Shown: positions 1 to 7,480, numbered from the stretch's first letter. The stretch is DNA of 19,725 nucleotides from Deltaproteobacteria bacterium UBA5756 (GCA_002418985.1 DIFE01000008.1:1-19725), one strand, 5' to 3'. Translations and numbers: made by a program. Notes: a model not told the origin generated them from the letters alone.

Positions 1-478
1 TGTCGATCATGGAGGAAAGGCCTATTTCCACGTCTTCCGCCTTCGGTTCCTCCTCTATGTCCTCTTCCCGCTCTTCGTACGTCAGGGCATCGGTTATGCA
101 CCATTTGACACACAGGGGCTCTTCCTCACCTTCGCACATATCGCACTTGAGGGGAAGGCCCGAATCGGGTTCCTTGAATGAAGCCCTGGAAGGACATGCG
201 GCCCTGCAGAAGGCACATTCATCGTATTCCTTGCCGTCGATGATATATTTGTCCCTGCCCATGCACTCCGCCGGGGTGTATTCGCCGGCGTAGACGGGAA
301 CATATATATCCTTTATCGGTTCACGGATCATGCGAACCCGGGACCTTGCCGGATTATTGCTGCTGTATGGCGGGTTGGCGTGAAATGCGGAGCAGATCAC
401 CTCGCATGCCCGGCAACCGTTGCACTTGTCAAGATCGATCTTTATTGTTTTGATTTTCTTCTTTTTTTTCTCGTCCAT
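1..478 (-). CDS. bamC: BamC-like polyferredoxin subunit (partial, C-terminus off window)
   Basis: Electron-transfer partner of the BamB tungsten subunit in class II (ATP-independent) benzoyl-CoA reductase; it should pass electrons through iron-sulfur clusters in the cytoplasm. I translated 159 residues from the ATG at 478. They contain exactly 12 cysteines, enough for three [4Fe-4S] clusters: C19-x2-C22-x2-C25-x3-C29, then C72, C88, C91, C95, C112, C115, C123 and C127. This layout is that of the DMSO-reductase-type ferredoxin subunits. The N-terminus is a run of lysines and the visible C-terminal part is very acidic. A ribosome site (AGGTGG) lies upstream, and the start is only 18 nt after the bamB stop, so the two genes are one operon. 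The name rests on the BamB neighbour and the cysteine count; a ferredoxin of another tungsten oxidoreductase cannot be excluded. Confidence 0.8.
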   Translation of the reverse strand, partial: MDEKKKKKIKTIKIDLDKCNGCRACEVICSAFHANPPYSSNNPARSRVRMIREPIKDIYVPVYAGEYTPAECMGRDKYIIDGKEYDECAFCRAACPSRASFKEPDSGLPLKCDMCEGEEEPLCVKWCITDALTYEEREEDIEEEPKAEDVEIGLSSMID

Positions 479-496
479 GTCGGTTACCACCTATCT

Positions 497-2509
497 TTAT
501 TTGTCCTCTTTTGCCGAACCAGCTTCGGCGTCATCTTTCAGAATGCCCCTCTTAATAAAGTCTTCGGCAACAAATCCGAGGCCTAATTTTTCGAGGGTCT
601 CTTTCGTGGGAATACCGTCATTGTTCCAGCCCTTGAATTTGTAGTATGTATCCAGAAGCTTTGCTTCGAGTTCGGGGAACCTTTTTTTCCAGTGGTCTGC
701 CGGCGGTACCTCATCGGCTCTCCTTAATCCTCTCCTCGTGTTGATGGCCCTGACAAAGTTCCTGTTTCTCCTGTATATTTCCGTCAGTTTCTCCTGATCC
801 ATCTCTATCCCGGTCGCCGCGGAGATGAACTTCGGGTAGTTATGCATGTGATAGGGGGGCTTCAAGGGAAAGGATGACAACCCGGCGCACATCCCGAGGG
901 CGTCATCGATGAAGTGCATCATCTCCTGCCAGTCAACTATGTCAGTGGCTATTTCAGGCGTAGGGTAAGTCGGATTTGCAAATTCTCCGCGCATCTCCCA
1001 GTCAAGCAGGTATTTCTTGAATTTCTCATCAGGGACCTGGATCCAATCCTTCACGAAGTCTAATCTCTCCTCCATGGTAGGAAAGGGCGACTGCGGGAAC
1101 TGCCCTTCGATCTGGGTGATGTTCATCTTCTCGCCGGTTGAATACATAAGGTAATAAACGGGATTGAGCATTCCCAGCTTGAGAGGCAGCTGTTCGTGTT
1201 TCTTGATGTTGTTGTGGGCATATTCCTCTGCGCCGTTGCCGATCGCCTTGGCCGCCCAATATGTGCCGTTGGCCAGAACGTCTCCTATGCCTTCCCGGCG
1301 GGCTATCCTGTCGAGAAGCCAGTAGAACCTCCCCGCGTTATCTTTCGGACACGCTTCATACGCGTCTGTTCCCTCGAAGTCCTTATCGGTCAGAATGCCG
1401 GCATTATAGAGTTCCACGGCGAAGGCCATCGCCTGCGGGGTTGAGAATCCGTCGACCCCGTATTCCGTGGCACGCTGAGCGATCCTGAAACCGAAGTCCA
1501 GGTCCTCCACATAAGCAGCCATTGCATAGGTAAGTTTTGAGAAGCATTTCATCATGTAGGTTGACATCCCGGGAAGGGATATTATTGCCCCGCACTTCAT
1601 GGGACAGTTGTAGCAGCTTATCAACCGCTTGCGGGCAGTCAGCTGTGTCTTGTTCCATTTCTCTTCGATTTCCTTCGTCCAGAAGTCTCTTCTCCGCTCG
1701 CGGGCATTTCCCCAAACGAAATTCTCGGTATGCCACTTTTCGTCGATGTGCTTCATCTCCTGGGGTGAACCAAGGCCCGCCAGAATGGGCATTACGCCGG
1801 GAACCGGCTTCTCTTCGCGGAACTTTATGTACTGAAGCACTTCGTTGCAGAGCTGGTAGAATTCCGCCGGTTTGGCAATGTTGACATCCTTTGTCCCGCG
1901 GACGGCTATCGCCTTTATCCCTTTGTCGCCCATAACGGCGCCGACTCCGAGACGGCTGGCGCTTGAGCGCCCCTGCTCGATGGAGGCCATCCAGACCTTG
2001 CTCTCGCCGGCGAGCCCTATGGCTGCCACCTGGGCATCGGGCTCATTCAACTCCTGCTTTATGAGCTCCTGTGTCTCAACGGCGCCCTTGCCTTTCAGAT
2101 GACTTGCATCGCGTATCTCCACCTTGTCGTTGTTTATCCATATGTATACCAGTTTCGCCGACTTACCGGTGAAGATGAGCTTGTCGTAACCGGCAAATTT
2201 CAATTCAGGAGCAAAAACCCCTCCCATCATCGAATATGCCATGAACAGGGTCTGAGGTGAATAGGTAGTGACGATGGTACGATTCGCACCGGGAGCAGGT
2301 GTGCTGCACAGCAAACCTGTACTGAATATAAGGATATTATCGGGAGAAAAAGGGTCGACATCAGCAGGAACCCTGTCCCATAATATCTTGGCGTTCGTAC
2401 CGAGACCCCCGAGATAAAGTTCCGTATCCTTCGGGTCGGTCTCTACCCTCTCGATGCTTCCGTGGGTTAGATCGATCTCTAAGTTATATCCTGTTTCTCC
2501 GTACCTCAT
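497..2509 (-). CDS. bamB: BamB-like tungsten subunit of class II benzoyl-CoA reductase (AOR family)
   Basis: Aldehyde:ferredoxin oxidoreductase-family protein, 670 residues, expected to hold a tungsten-bispyranopterin and one [4Fe-4S] cluster and to reduce benzoyl-CoA to the cyclic 1,5-dienoyl-CoA in anaerobic aromatic degradation. Seen: C299-x2-C302-x3-C306 plus C541 in a DxxGMC context as cluster ligands. C322 sits where I recall the BamB tungsten ligand, and E251 and H260 coincide with the proposed BamB active-site pair. Common AORs lack the equivalent of C322, which favours BamB over a generic AOR. The start at 2509 is chosen because GGAGGA stands 6 nt upstream and the protein begins MRYGETGYNL as BamB proteins do. 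A longer frame from 2575 would start roughly at the predicted transcription start. BamC follows after 18 nt. No other bam genes are in the window; they may lie further left. Confidence 0.87.
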   Translation of the reverse strand: MRYGETGYNLEIDLTHGSIERVETDPKDTELYLGGLGTNAKILWDRVPADVDPFSPDNILIFSTGLLCSTPAPGANRTIVTTYSPQTLFMAYSMMGGVFAPELKFAGYDKLIFTGKSAKLVYIWINNDKVEIRDASHLKGKGAVETQELIKQELNEPDAQVAAIGLAGESKVWMASIEQGRSSASRLGVGAVMGDKGIKAIAVRGTKDVNIAKPAEFYQLCNEVLQYIKFREEKPVPGVMPILAGLGSPQEMKHIDEKWHTENFVWGNARERRRDFWTKEIEEKWNKTQLTARKRLISCYNCPMKCGAIISLPGMSTYMMKCFSKLTYAMAAYVEDLDFGFRIAQRATEYGVDGFSTPQAMAFAVELYNAGILTDKDFEGTDAYEACPKDNAGRFYWLLDRIARREGIGDVLANGTYWAAKAIGNGAEEYAHNNIKKHEQLPLKLGMLNPVYYLMYSTGEKMNITQIEGQFPQSPFPTMEERLDFVKDWIQVPDEKFKKYLLDWEMRGEFANPTYPTPEIATDIVDWQEMMHFIDDALGMCAGLSSFPLKPPYHMHNYPKFISAATGIEMDQEKLTEIYRRNRNFVRAINTRRGLRRADEVPPADHWKKRFPELEAKLLDTYYKFKGWNNDGIPTKETLEKLGLGFVAEDFIKRGILKDDAEAGSAKEDK

Positions 2510-2576
2510 TTTTACTCCTCCAAGAGTATCTTCGCATCCCGATATGAGTCGGCGAAGTTTATATTTCTCGCTCATA

Positions 2577-2605
2577 AATTAACAAGTGCCAACATCACTT
2601 GTCAA
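2577..2605 (-). promoter_or_regulatory. Predicted promoter of bamBC
   Basis: Read on the minus strand, a perfect -35 TTGACA (2600-2605) is followed after 17 bp by TTAATT (2577-2582), a weak -10. Transcription would begin near 2570, about 60 nt before the bamB ATG. The weak -10 beside a perfect -35 suits a regulated promoter. Confidence 0.55.
2582..2602. promoter_or_regulatory. Palindromic operator in the bamBC promoter
   Basis: Perfect inverted repeat ACAAGTG-N7-CACTTGT. It fills the spacer and overlaps the -35 box of the bamBC promoter, where a bound dimeric regulator would block RNA polymerase. Its size and symmetry suit a TetR-, MarR- or GntR-type regulator; no such gene is in the window. 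Confidence 0.55.
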
Positions 2606-2825
2606 GGCAAAATAATGAAATAATTCACAAGGTTACAGACAATCGTTGAGACTAAAACTGTAATTTTATGGCAGTATCAACGTATCTTGTTCCGTATATT
2701 CCTGTATATAGTAATAAACTAATTACTTTATTATGATATAACAGCATATGCTAAAAACCACGGCTTGCGCTTCCATCGACAGGGTTTCGCTGTGTGTTTT
2801 CTTGTGAATGGCTTGTATTTGAGTC
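2606..2825. other. AT-rich intergenic stretch upstream of bamBC
   Basis: About 220 bp, clearly AT-rich around 2640-2755, with no believable reading frame on either strand. It separates the bamBC promoter from a PAS remnant. I see no further strong promoter, RNA gene or repeat. Confidence 0.5.
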
Positions 2826-3050
2826 TTGAAGAGAGCTGCCGGTTTTACCCGCGAAGACCTTGGCATCAAGGATCATCATAAGCTTCTGGACACACAATTC
2901 CCTATTCCTCTTGAGAGTATCCTCGCCATAGTTGGGAGCAAGGGGCGCTGGGAGGGTGAACTGGTCCAGACGACACAGTATGGACGGAGAATCGTCGTAC
3001 TCAGCCGCTGGGCGATGCGCCAGGGCACAGGCGGGACCACGGGGGCCTGA
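2826..3050 (+). pseudogene. PAS-domain remnant of a sensory protein
   Basis: The 74-codon frame reads like the middle of a PAS domain from a multidomain sensor kinase: a 'GFTREDLGIKDHH' segment, a 'QFPIPLESILAI' segment, then 'GRWEGELVQTTQYGRRIVV', which is typical of the PAS beta-sheet ahead of a kinase. There is no N-terminal cap, no kinase, no ATG (only TTG) and no ribosome site, and the frame ends shortly after the PAS strands. I read it as a leftover fragment. Remnant status is inferred; the PAS likeness is from family knowledge. Confidence 0.5.
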
Positions 3051-3149
3051 ACCTGTTTTTTACCCCTGAAACTTTTCCTGGATTGTGGTAGTATCTATCG
3101 GCCGGTCCAGCGAGATACGCTTATGCAACCTCAGGAAAAGGTGTGCCGC

Positions 3150-3950
3150 ATGAAAAGCTCTCTTATATTCGCAGTCCTGGCAGTATCTTTGTTCTTCGCA
3201 GGCATCGTTCAGGCTGCCGATACACTCATCGCCTCCGGGCACCCTCAATATGCACCGATCATGTGGAAGGAAAAAAACACCATCACAGGCGCCGGCCCGG
3301 AGCTCGTCAGATTGCTCTTTAAGGATCTCAACGTGACGGTAAAATCGCCCTATCGCGGTGACTGGGACAAGGTCCAGGAAGAGGCGAGAGAGGGCAAGAT
3401 CGATGTGCTCGTCGGCCTTTACATGACAGAGAACAGGAAGGCGTTCTTTGAATATTCCAGTCCCTACGCCAAGGATCCCGTCGTGGCATTCGTGGCTCGG
3501 GGCAAGGGATTTGCCTATTCTAAATGGGACGATCTGATCGGAAAAAAAGGCACTACTACAAAGGGCGACAGTTTCGGCCAGGCGTTTGACAGTTTTCTTT
3601 CCGCCAAGCTCACCATCACCCGTTCGCCCAATGTGGAACAAAGCTTTGCAAAGCTGATAAAGGGGCGCGTGGATTATTTTATTTACGCGATGTACTCAGG
3701 CCTTTTCGAGGCTGACAGACTCGGTATAACGGACAAGGTGGAGCTTCTTCCCAGAGAAGTTTGCGTGGAAAATTGGTATATCGGGATTTCCAGGAAATCT
3801 CCCTACGTAAAATATCTTCCGCAAATCAACAAGAAGCTCGGTGAACTTATCGATAACGGGACGGTGGACAGGCTGATCGAGACGTATGGAAGCCAGTACA
3901 GAAGATCGATCGCCAACCAAAAACCAAGAAGGGGAACCCTGCAAAGGTAA
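3150..3950 (+). CDS. Periplasmic solute-binding protein, family 3 (amino-acid type)
   Basis: Predicted exported binding protein of 266 residues in the bacterial extracellular solute-binding family 3 (polar amino-acid ABC importers and relatives). The N-terminus is a clear signal peptide: MKSS, a hydrophobic core, then a VQA/AD cleavage site near residue 23. The body follows the family pattern: 'GAGPELVRLLF' in lobe 1, 'DWDKVQEEAREGKIDVLVG', then 'TENRKAFFEYSSPY', the hallmark that follows the first lobe. The ATG at 3150 is preferred over 3123 because it begins the signal peptide and follows AGGAAAAGG. No permease or ATPase gene is adjacent, so it is an orphan here. The ligand cannot be read from sequence, and a sensory or ligand-scavenging role is possible. 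Confidence 0.85.
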   Translation: MKSSLIFAVLAVSLFFAGIVQAADTLIASGHPQYAPIMWKEKNTITGAGPELVRLLFKDLNVTVKSPYRGDWDKVQEEAREGKIDVLVGLYMTENRKAFFEYSSPYAKDPVVAFVARGKGFAYSKWDDLIGKKGTTTKGDSFGQAFDSFLSAKLTITRSPNVEQSFAKLIKGRVDYFIYAMYSGLFEADRLGITDKVELLPREVCVENWYIGISRKSPYVKYLPQINKKLGELIDNGTVDRLIETYGSQYRRSIANQKPRRGTLQR

Positions 3951-3984
3951 AGCAGTGGTAGTGGGGGTAGGGGTCTTCGACTTT

Positions 3985-4048
3985 CCAGGTATGCGCCGCG
4001 CGGCAGGTCCATCGTTCAGGCTTTTTTGCAGCGCGGCGCATCACCTGG
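3985..4048. repeat. Long GC-rich inverted repeat between convergent genes
   Basis: The arms CCAGGTATGCGCCGCGC (3985-4001) and GCGCGGCGCATCACCTGG (4031-4048) pair almost completely, with one bulge, around a 29-nt loop that includes TTTTTT. No T-run follows on either strand, so it is not a standard terminator. It could be a folded RNA end, a degenerate mobile repeat or a double-strand-processed terminator. The rest of 3951-4185 holds no convincing gene; it has a 9-bp direct repeat (CGTTTCGCC) at about 4089-4109. Confidence 0.6.
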
Positions 4049-4185
4049 AACACTATCGGTTTAAATCCGCGCATCTTTAGACATTACACGTTTCGCCACC
4101 CGTTTCGCCCTTCCGGTTCGCTTAAGGCACACTCGGAACCGAGGAAATGTCATACTATAAAGACCGCTACAGAATTTCCATCCGA

Positions 4186-5217
4186 TCAGAAACGATATTC
4201 CAGGGTCAGACAGGCGCTTGCCTGGTCCGACCACACCTTGACTCCGTGGGTAAAGCTCATATCGACATTAAAGGTTTCGTTGAGAAGACGGTGATTGCCG
4301 GTGGTCGATATGGCCAGATAATCGACATCGAAACCCAGCGTAAAATGTTCCGACAGATCCTTTTTGAGACCGACAGAGCCATGCCAGGCGTGGCCGTACG
4401 TGTTTTCGCTCGTAAACCGCCGGCCCGCCCTGAGCAGGTGGTTGTCCTCGTTAATTCCTTCCACGTATGCCCAGTCGAATTGTGCGAGAAACCTCAAAGA
4501 GGCTACGCCGGTAAGCTGCGTCAGACCGATATCCGAACGCACCCCCGCAAAATATTGCCAGTATTCCTGTTTGAAACGAATCGATTCCCCCGGCAGGGGC
4601 AGCGGGGGATCTCCGGACGGGTACGAGTACTGTACGCCATCGTGCGCCACAAGATTGAACCTTTGCCACCGTATCCCTGTCACCGGCCTTATGCTCAGCC
4701 ACTTCGGCAATCCGAGCCAATCAGAGACTTCAAGGTCCGCATCGGCCCTGACCATATAACTGGGACCGACACGCATTTGCGATTGACTGTAGATAGTCTT
4801 CACATCGGGCCTGGCGTCATCGTCCCAGTCAGAATCCTCCATTTCACCGTGGGCATTCCGGGACACGTTGGTCAGCGCCTCCATCCCCAGTGAGAGACGG
4901 GAAAGATTAAACCTCATTTCAACTCCACCCCACCATGAGTCGAGGGGAAATTCCAATCGGCTCAACGGTGCCTGATAGGGAGGGAAGGGGTTTCCGAACT
5001 CATAGGATGTGTGACTTCTGAAAAGGTATTTTACCTTCGCACCCAGGGAGAAGTATTCCGTCAGAGCGACAGGTTCTTTTTGTTCGAGGGCCGATGCACG
5101 AGAGTTTGAAATAACAACAAAAAGCGGGAGCAAAAGAAGCAGCACCCACAGGACAACTTTCCCGACCGCGTACAGCAAGCCTGTTCCTTTTGTTTCGTTC
5201 ATCGCGGGCCCGCTCAT
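4186..5217 (-). CDS. Omptin-family outer-membrane aspartic protease
   Basis: Predicted ten-stranded outer-membrane barrel protease of the OmpT/Pla (omptin, peptidase family A26) type, which cleaves peptides at the cell surface. With the 5217 start (343 residues) there is a signal peptide with a long hydrophobic core and a RASA/LE cleavage site. The catalytic pairs are present: D128-S-D130-W, matching OmpT D83/D85, and D258-N-H260, matching OmpT D210/H212. The segment 'IRFKQEYWQYFAGV' aligns with OmpT 'IGYKQRFKMPYIGL', and the protein ends in 'LTLEYRF' with the terminal Phe typical of BAM-inserted barrels. The start is uncertain: 5217 and 5202 both lack a good ribosome site, and a TTG at 5271 is possible. 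It lies 82 nt after the 392-residue gene, same strand, possibly one operon. Confidence 0.82.
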   Translation of the reverse strand: MSGPAMNETKGTGLLYAVGKVVLWVLLLLLPLFVVISNSRASALEQKEPVALTEYFSLGAKVKYLFRSHTSYEFGNPFPPYQAPLSRLEFPLDSWWGGVEMRFNLSRLSLGMEALTNVSRNAHGEMEDSDWDDDARPDVKTIYSQSQMRVGPSYMVRADADLEVSDWLGLPKWLSIRPVTGIRWQRFNLVAHDGVQYSYPSGDPPLPLPGESIRFKQEYWQYFAGVRSDIGLTQLTGVASLRFLAQFDWAYVEGINEDNHLLRAGRRFTSENTYGHAWHGSVGLKKDLSEHFTLGFDVDYLAISTTGNHRLLNETFNVDMSFTHGVKVWSDQASACLTLEYRF

Positions 5218-5299
5218 GGTACCATATTGTAGTAAATATTTGTACAGGACTTCGTCTTTAGGCCCGAACAATTCTTGACAATAACGTACTATCTCCCGA

Positions 5300-6478
5300 T
5301 CACCGGATCGTCAAGAACCCGTCCGGCGCCAGGCTCGTCGCCAGCATGACCGTGTTGATGTCGCGGTGTTCTTTCCACGCGTCCGTTTTCTGATTTTGAG
5401 CATCAAGCCAGAAAGCTTCGATCTTTTCCCCCAGCGGCAGGAATTTCCAGAGGGTCTTTAGAAGAATGGCGATATCTTTGTCCCCTTCAAAAACGGACCG
5501 GTTTTCCTTGATGATCGTCTCCAGTCTCTGAAGGGCATGCAATCCTATCGACAGCCCAAGCTCCCGAAAGGCAAGCCTGAACCGTGCGGGAGCATAAAGA
5601 AAATTTTCCCTGTTCGGGTATCTGAGCCCCGGCAAGGACGCGTCGAGGATCACTCTCAGCGAATCAGACCCCTCAAGTGCTCCCCCAACGAAAAGCTGCG
5701 CTACCCTGAACGCATCTGTCAGGAGGCCGCCGAGACCAAGCAGATCATCCGTCTGCCAGTCTATCCCTTCGCACATACGTGAGAAGTCATCAATTTCTGC
5801 GGCAAGATCAAGGGATGAAGGCTTTTCAGGATCCTGCATCCCTGTCGCCTGGAGCTGAATGCAGGTTATGAGGCCGTCGAGCGGATCATGGTGCCCCATG
5901 GAGGCCACAAGCGGACGGGACAGGTCGATGCTCATTTTCCAGTACATCCGCTTTATGTCCGTCCCCGAAACGGCGTGGACGAATCCGCGATGGGCGGCCT
6001 TTGCCAGTTCCGTCGCCCATCTGTTGTATGTGAGATCGCCGGTAACAACACTGACCCGGTTGAGTGCATGCATCCACTTCGTCAGGTAATGGTAATATTG
6101 CCCGTCCCTGTCCCATTCCCTGCGCTCGTCAAGGGGTTCCGCGGGACCACGTTCATCGAGCGCTTTGCCGATTCTCAAACCCCCTTTCGCAGGATGGGCC
6201 GCGCCATCTTCGTCCCCAACGCCGCTGATCCAACCGGTCCGCGGACCGCCTTCACGATACCTGCCGAGCACGGTGTGTACCTGATCGACAAGCCGAAGCG
6301 CCAGGTCCCTGTACCTGACGTCCCCGGTTTCTCCATAAAGCCCCAGAAAGTTGCAGACCGCGTAGGCGTCGGTCCAGAGGTAGCGCTTCGGGGATTTTCC
6401 CTCCGGCGAAAGCCCCGTCAGTTCCGCAAAGCGTTCCATGATCCTGACGGCGGTATCGATGTGTTCTTCCTTTCTCAT
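5300..6478 (-). CDS. Uncharacterised 392-residue protein, possibly an alpha/alpha-toroid fold
   Basis: I do not recognise a specific family. The 392-residue protein is mostly helical and has no signal peptide or membrane segment. Repeating motifs such as 'LWTDAYAVCNFLGLYGETGD', 'RDLALRLVDQVHTVLGRY', 'DGQYYHYLTKWMHALNRV' and 'MGHHDPLDGLI' recall the helical hairpins of six-hairpin (alpha/alpha)6 enzymes that act on sugars, with aromatic and acidic residues clustered in loops. That is a fold-level guess only. The start at 6478 follows AGGAG with good spacing. The omptin-like gene is next downstream, so an envelope role is conceivable but unproven. Confidence 0.7.
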   Translation of the reverse strand: MRKEEHIDTAVRIMERFAELTGLSPEGKSPKRYLWTDAYAVCNFLGLYGETGDVRYRDLALRLVDQVHTVLGRYREGGPRTGWISGVGDEDGAAHPAKGGLRIGKALDERGPAEPLDERREWDRDGQYYHYLTKWMHALNRVSVVTGDLTYNRWATELAKAAHRGFVHAVSGTDIKRMYWKMSIDLSRPLVASMGHHDPLDGLITCIQLQATGMQDPEKPSSLDLAAEIDDFSRMCEGIDWQTDDLLGLGGLLTDAFRVAQLFVGGALEGSDSLRVILDASLPGLRYPNRENFLYAPARFRLAFRELGLSIGLHALQRLETIIKENRSVFEGDKDIAILLKTLWKFLPLGEKIEAFWLDAQNQKTDAWKEHRDINTVMLATSLAPDGFLTIR

Positions 6479-6578
6479 ACTCCTGTCACCTCTCTGGCTT
6501 TTCGGCTCCCTCGCAAGATGGTTCTTCCCCGCAATTTCTGTTCACCCCTCCGGCAAAAGCACGGGGGGCTTTGCGATT

Positions 6579-6587
6579 ATTCTAGCA
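6579..6587 (-). promoter_or_regulatory. Possible extended -10 promoter for the 392-residue gene
   Basis: On the minus strand TGCTAGAAT has an extended -10 form (TG-N-TAGAAT, five of six matches) about 100 nt before the ATG at 6478. No good -35 accompanies it. The 6479-6660 stretch otherwise shows no gene. Confidence 0.35.
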
Positions 6588-6677
6588 TCAACGCCAGATT
6601 CGCGTCACAACATTTCGGCTCGCAGCACAAGAGAAACTTCAAAAGGCTGCGAACTGTGACGCTGACGACCTTTTATT

Positions 6678-6706
6678 TTGGACAGATGTGCATATTATGC
6701 TATAAA
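6678..6706 (+). promoter_or_regulatory. Possible promoter of the small tail-anchored protein gene
   Basis: TTGGAC (6678-6683), a 17-bp spacer and TATAAA (6701-6706) precede the gene starting at 6840. The -10 is good and the -35 weak. The leader of about 127 nt contains CGGGCTC (6751-6757) and its complement GAGCCCG (6814-6820), which could pair over a long range. Confidence 0.4.
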
Positions 6707-6839
6707 CAATGAGTGAATTCACGCAGAAAAAATCACTAGTGGCATCAGCCCGGGCTCCGGGTTTCAATATGCCCGACAGCAAAACAAGGGACATGTTGCC
6801 CGGGAAAAAACAAGAGCCCGAAACGGAGGTTCCAATCCG

Positions 6840-7292
6840 ATGCTCAGGGCCAAACCCAACGGTTTCTTTTCATGGAAGTTCACAATTTTCGACGAAGCTG
6901 ACCGGAACATCGCCGGGATCGATATCCGGTGGGTGCGCGAGGCCGGCGAAGTGCGTCTCAACGGAAGAACGCACAGAATTTACCGGGAGCGTCTCCTTCG
7001 AGGCGCCTTCGTCCTTGAAGAAGACGGAAAAGAATTGGCCCGGGCCGAAAAACCGAGCGCGCTGCTTCGGTCGTTCGTGGTCAGACATAATAGCAGGGAA
7101 TTTCTCCTTCAGGCCGCTTCCCCGGTGGTCCGCACCTTTGTCCTGAGCGAAAACGGCCGTCCGATCGGGACCATCAAACCGGAGCATGCTTTGACGCGCA
7201 AGGCGCTAATTGATCTGCCGACCGGCATGGCACTGCCGGTGAGGATATTCGTGGCATGGCTTGTATTCGTCCTCTGGAAGAGAGACGAGTAA
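6840..7292 (+). CDS. Small conserved-looking protein, possible tubby/LURP-like beta domain with C-terminal anchor
   Basis: The 150-residue protein begins with short alternating beta-like segments ('FSWKFTIFDEADRNIAGIDIRW', 'HRIYRERLLRGAFVLEEDGK', 'SFVVRHNSREFLLQAAS', 'TFVLSENGRPIGTIK'). The repeated 'describe-then-modify' strands recall tubby C-terminal/LURP-one-like domains; I hold this loosely. Residues about 130-146 form one hydrophobic segment followed by KRDE, so it is probably tail-anchored with the domain in the cytoplasm. The ATG at 6840 follows GGAGGT at a good distance. A longer overlapping frame from 6709 lacks these features and was not chosen. No functional partner is evident next to it. 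Confidence 0.72.
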   Translation: MLRAKPNGFFSWKFTIFDEADRNIAGIDIRWVREAGEVRLNGRTHRIYRERLLRGAFVLEEDGKELARAEKPSALLRSFVVRHNSREFLLQAASPVVRTFVLSENGRPIGTIKPEHALTRKALIDLPTGMALPVRIFVAWLVFVLWKRDE

Positions 7293-7390
7293 TCCCCGTC
7301 ATGATGTCTGCGAAACTCGGCCTTGGGCGGCGATGGACCATGCACGCCGGCCGCTTTGCTTCCGGTCCAACACCCGGTTATTTGCTCCGG

Positions 7391-7406
7391 ATTACGGTAC
7401 CGTAAT
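7391..7406. repeat. Perfect 16-bp palindrome
   Basis: ATTACGGTACCGTAAT is a perfect dyad without a spacer, between the convergent genes ending at 7292 and 7481. A dyad of this size is usually a protein-binding site, but no promoter is obvious beside it. Confidence 0.5.
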
Positions 7407-7428
7407 ACTAATTACAGCTGATGATAGC

Positions 7429-7461
7429 GTTGGAGAGCCGCTCATATGCGGCTTCTCCAAC
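7429..7461. terminator. Strong hairpin between convergent genes
   Basis: GTTGGAGAGCCGC (7429-7441) pairs with GCGGCTTCTCCAAC (7448-7461) with one bulged base and a 6-nt loop, 19 nt beyond the stop of the PAS gene on the minus strand. No T-tract follows on either strand, so termination is plausible but not canonical; it could instead be a 3'-end stabiliser. Confidence 0.45.
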
Positions 7462-7480
7462 GTATGAGCCCTATATACGG

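Noticed and set aside
2510..2575. A 22-residue N-terminal extension of BamB
   Set aside because: The start near 2575 would lie at the predicted transcription start, and GGAGGA sits ahead of the ATG at 2509, where BamB proteins begin.
4089..4109. Direct repeat CGTTTCGCC as a possible CRISPR unit
   Set aside because: Only two copies, 12 bp apart, no spacers and no cas genes.
4147..4893. A 248-codon plus-strand open frame
   Set aside because: Antisense to the omptin gene; no ribosome site and no recognisable motif.
5888..6712. A 274-codon plus-strand open frame
   Set aside because: Antisense to the 392-residue gene and extends across its promoter region.
6709..7146. A 145-codon plus-strand frame overlapping the small tail-anchored gene
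   Set aside because: Rich in Ser, Pro and Lys with no fold pattern and no ribosome site; the overlapping frame from 6840 has both.
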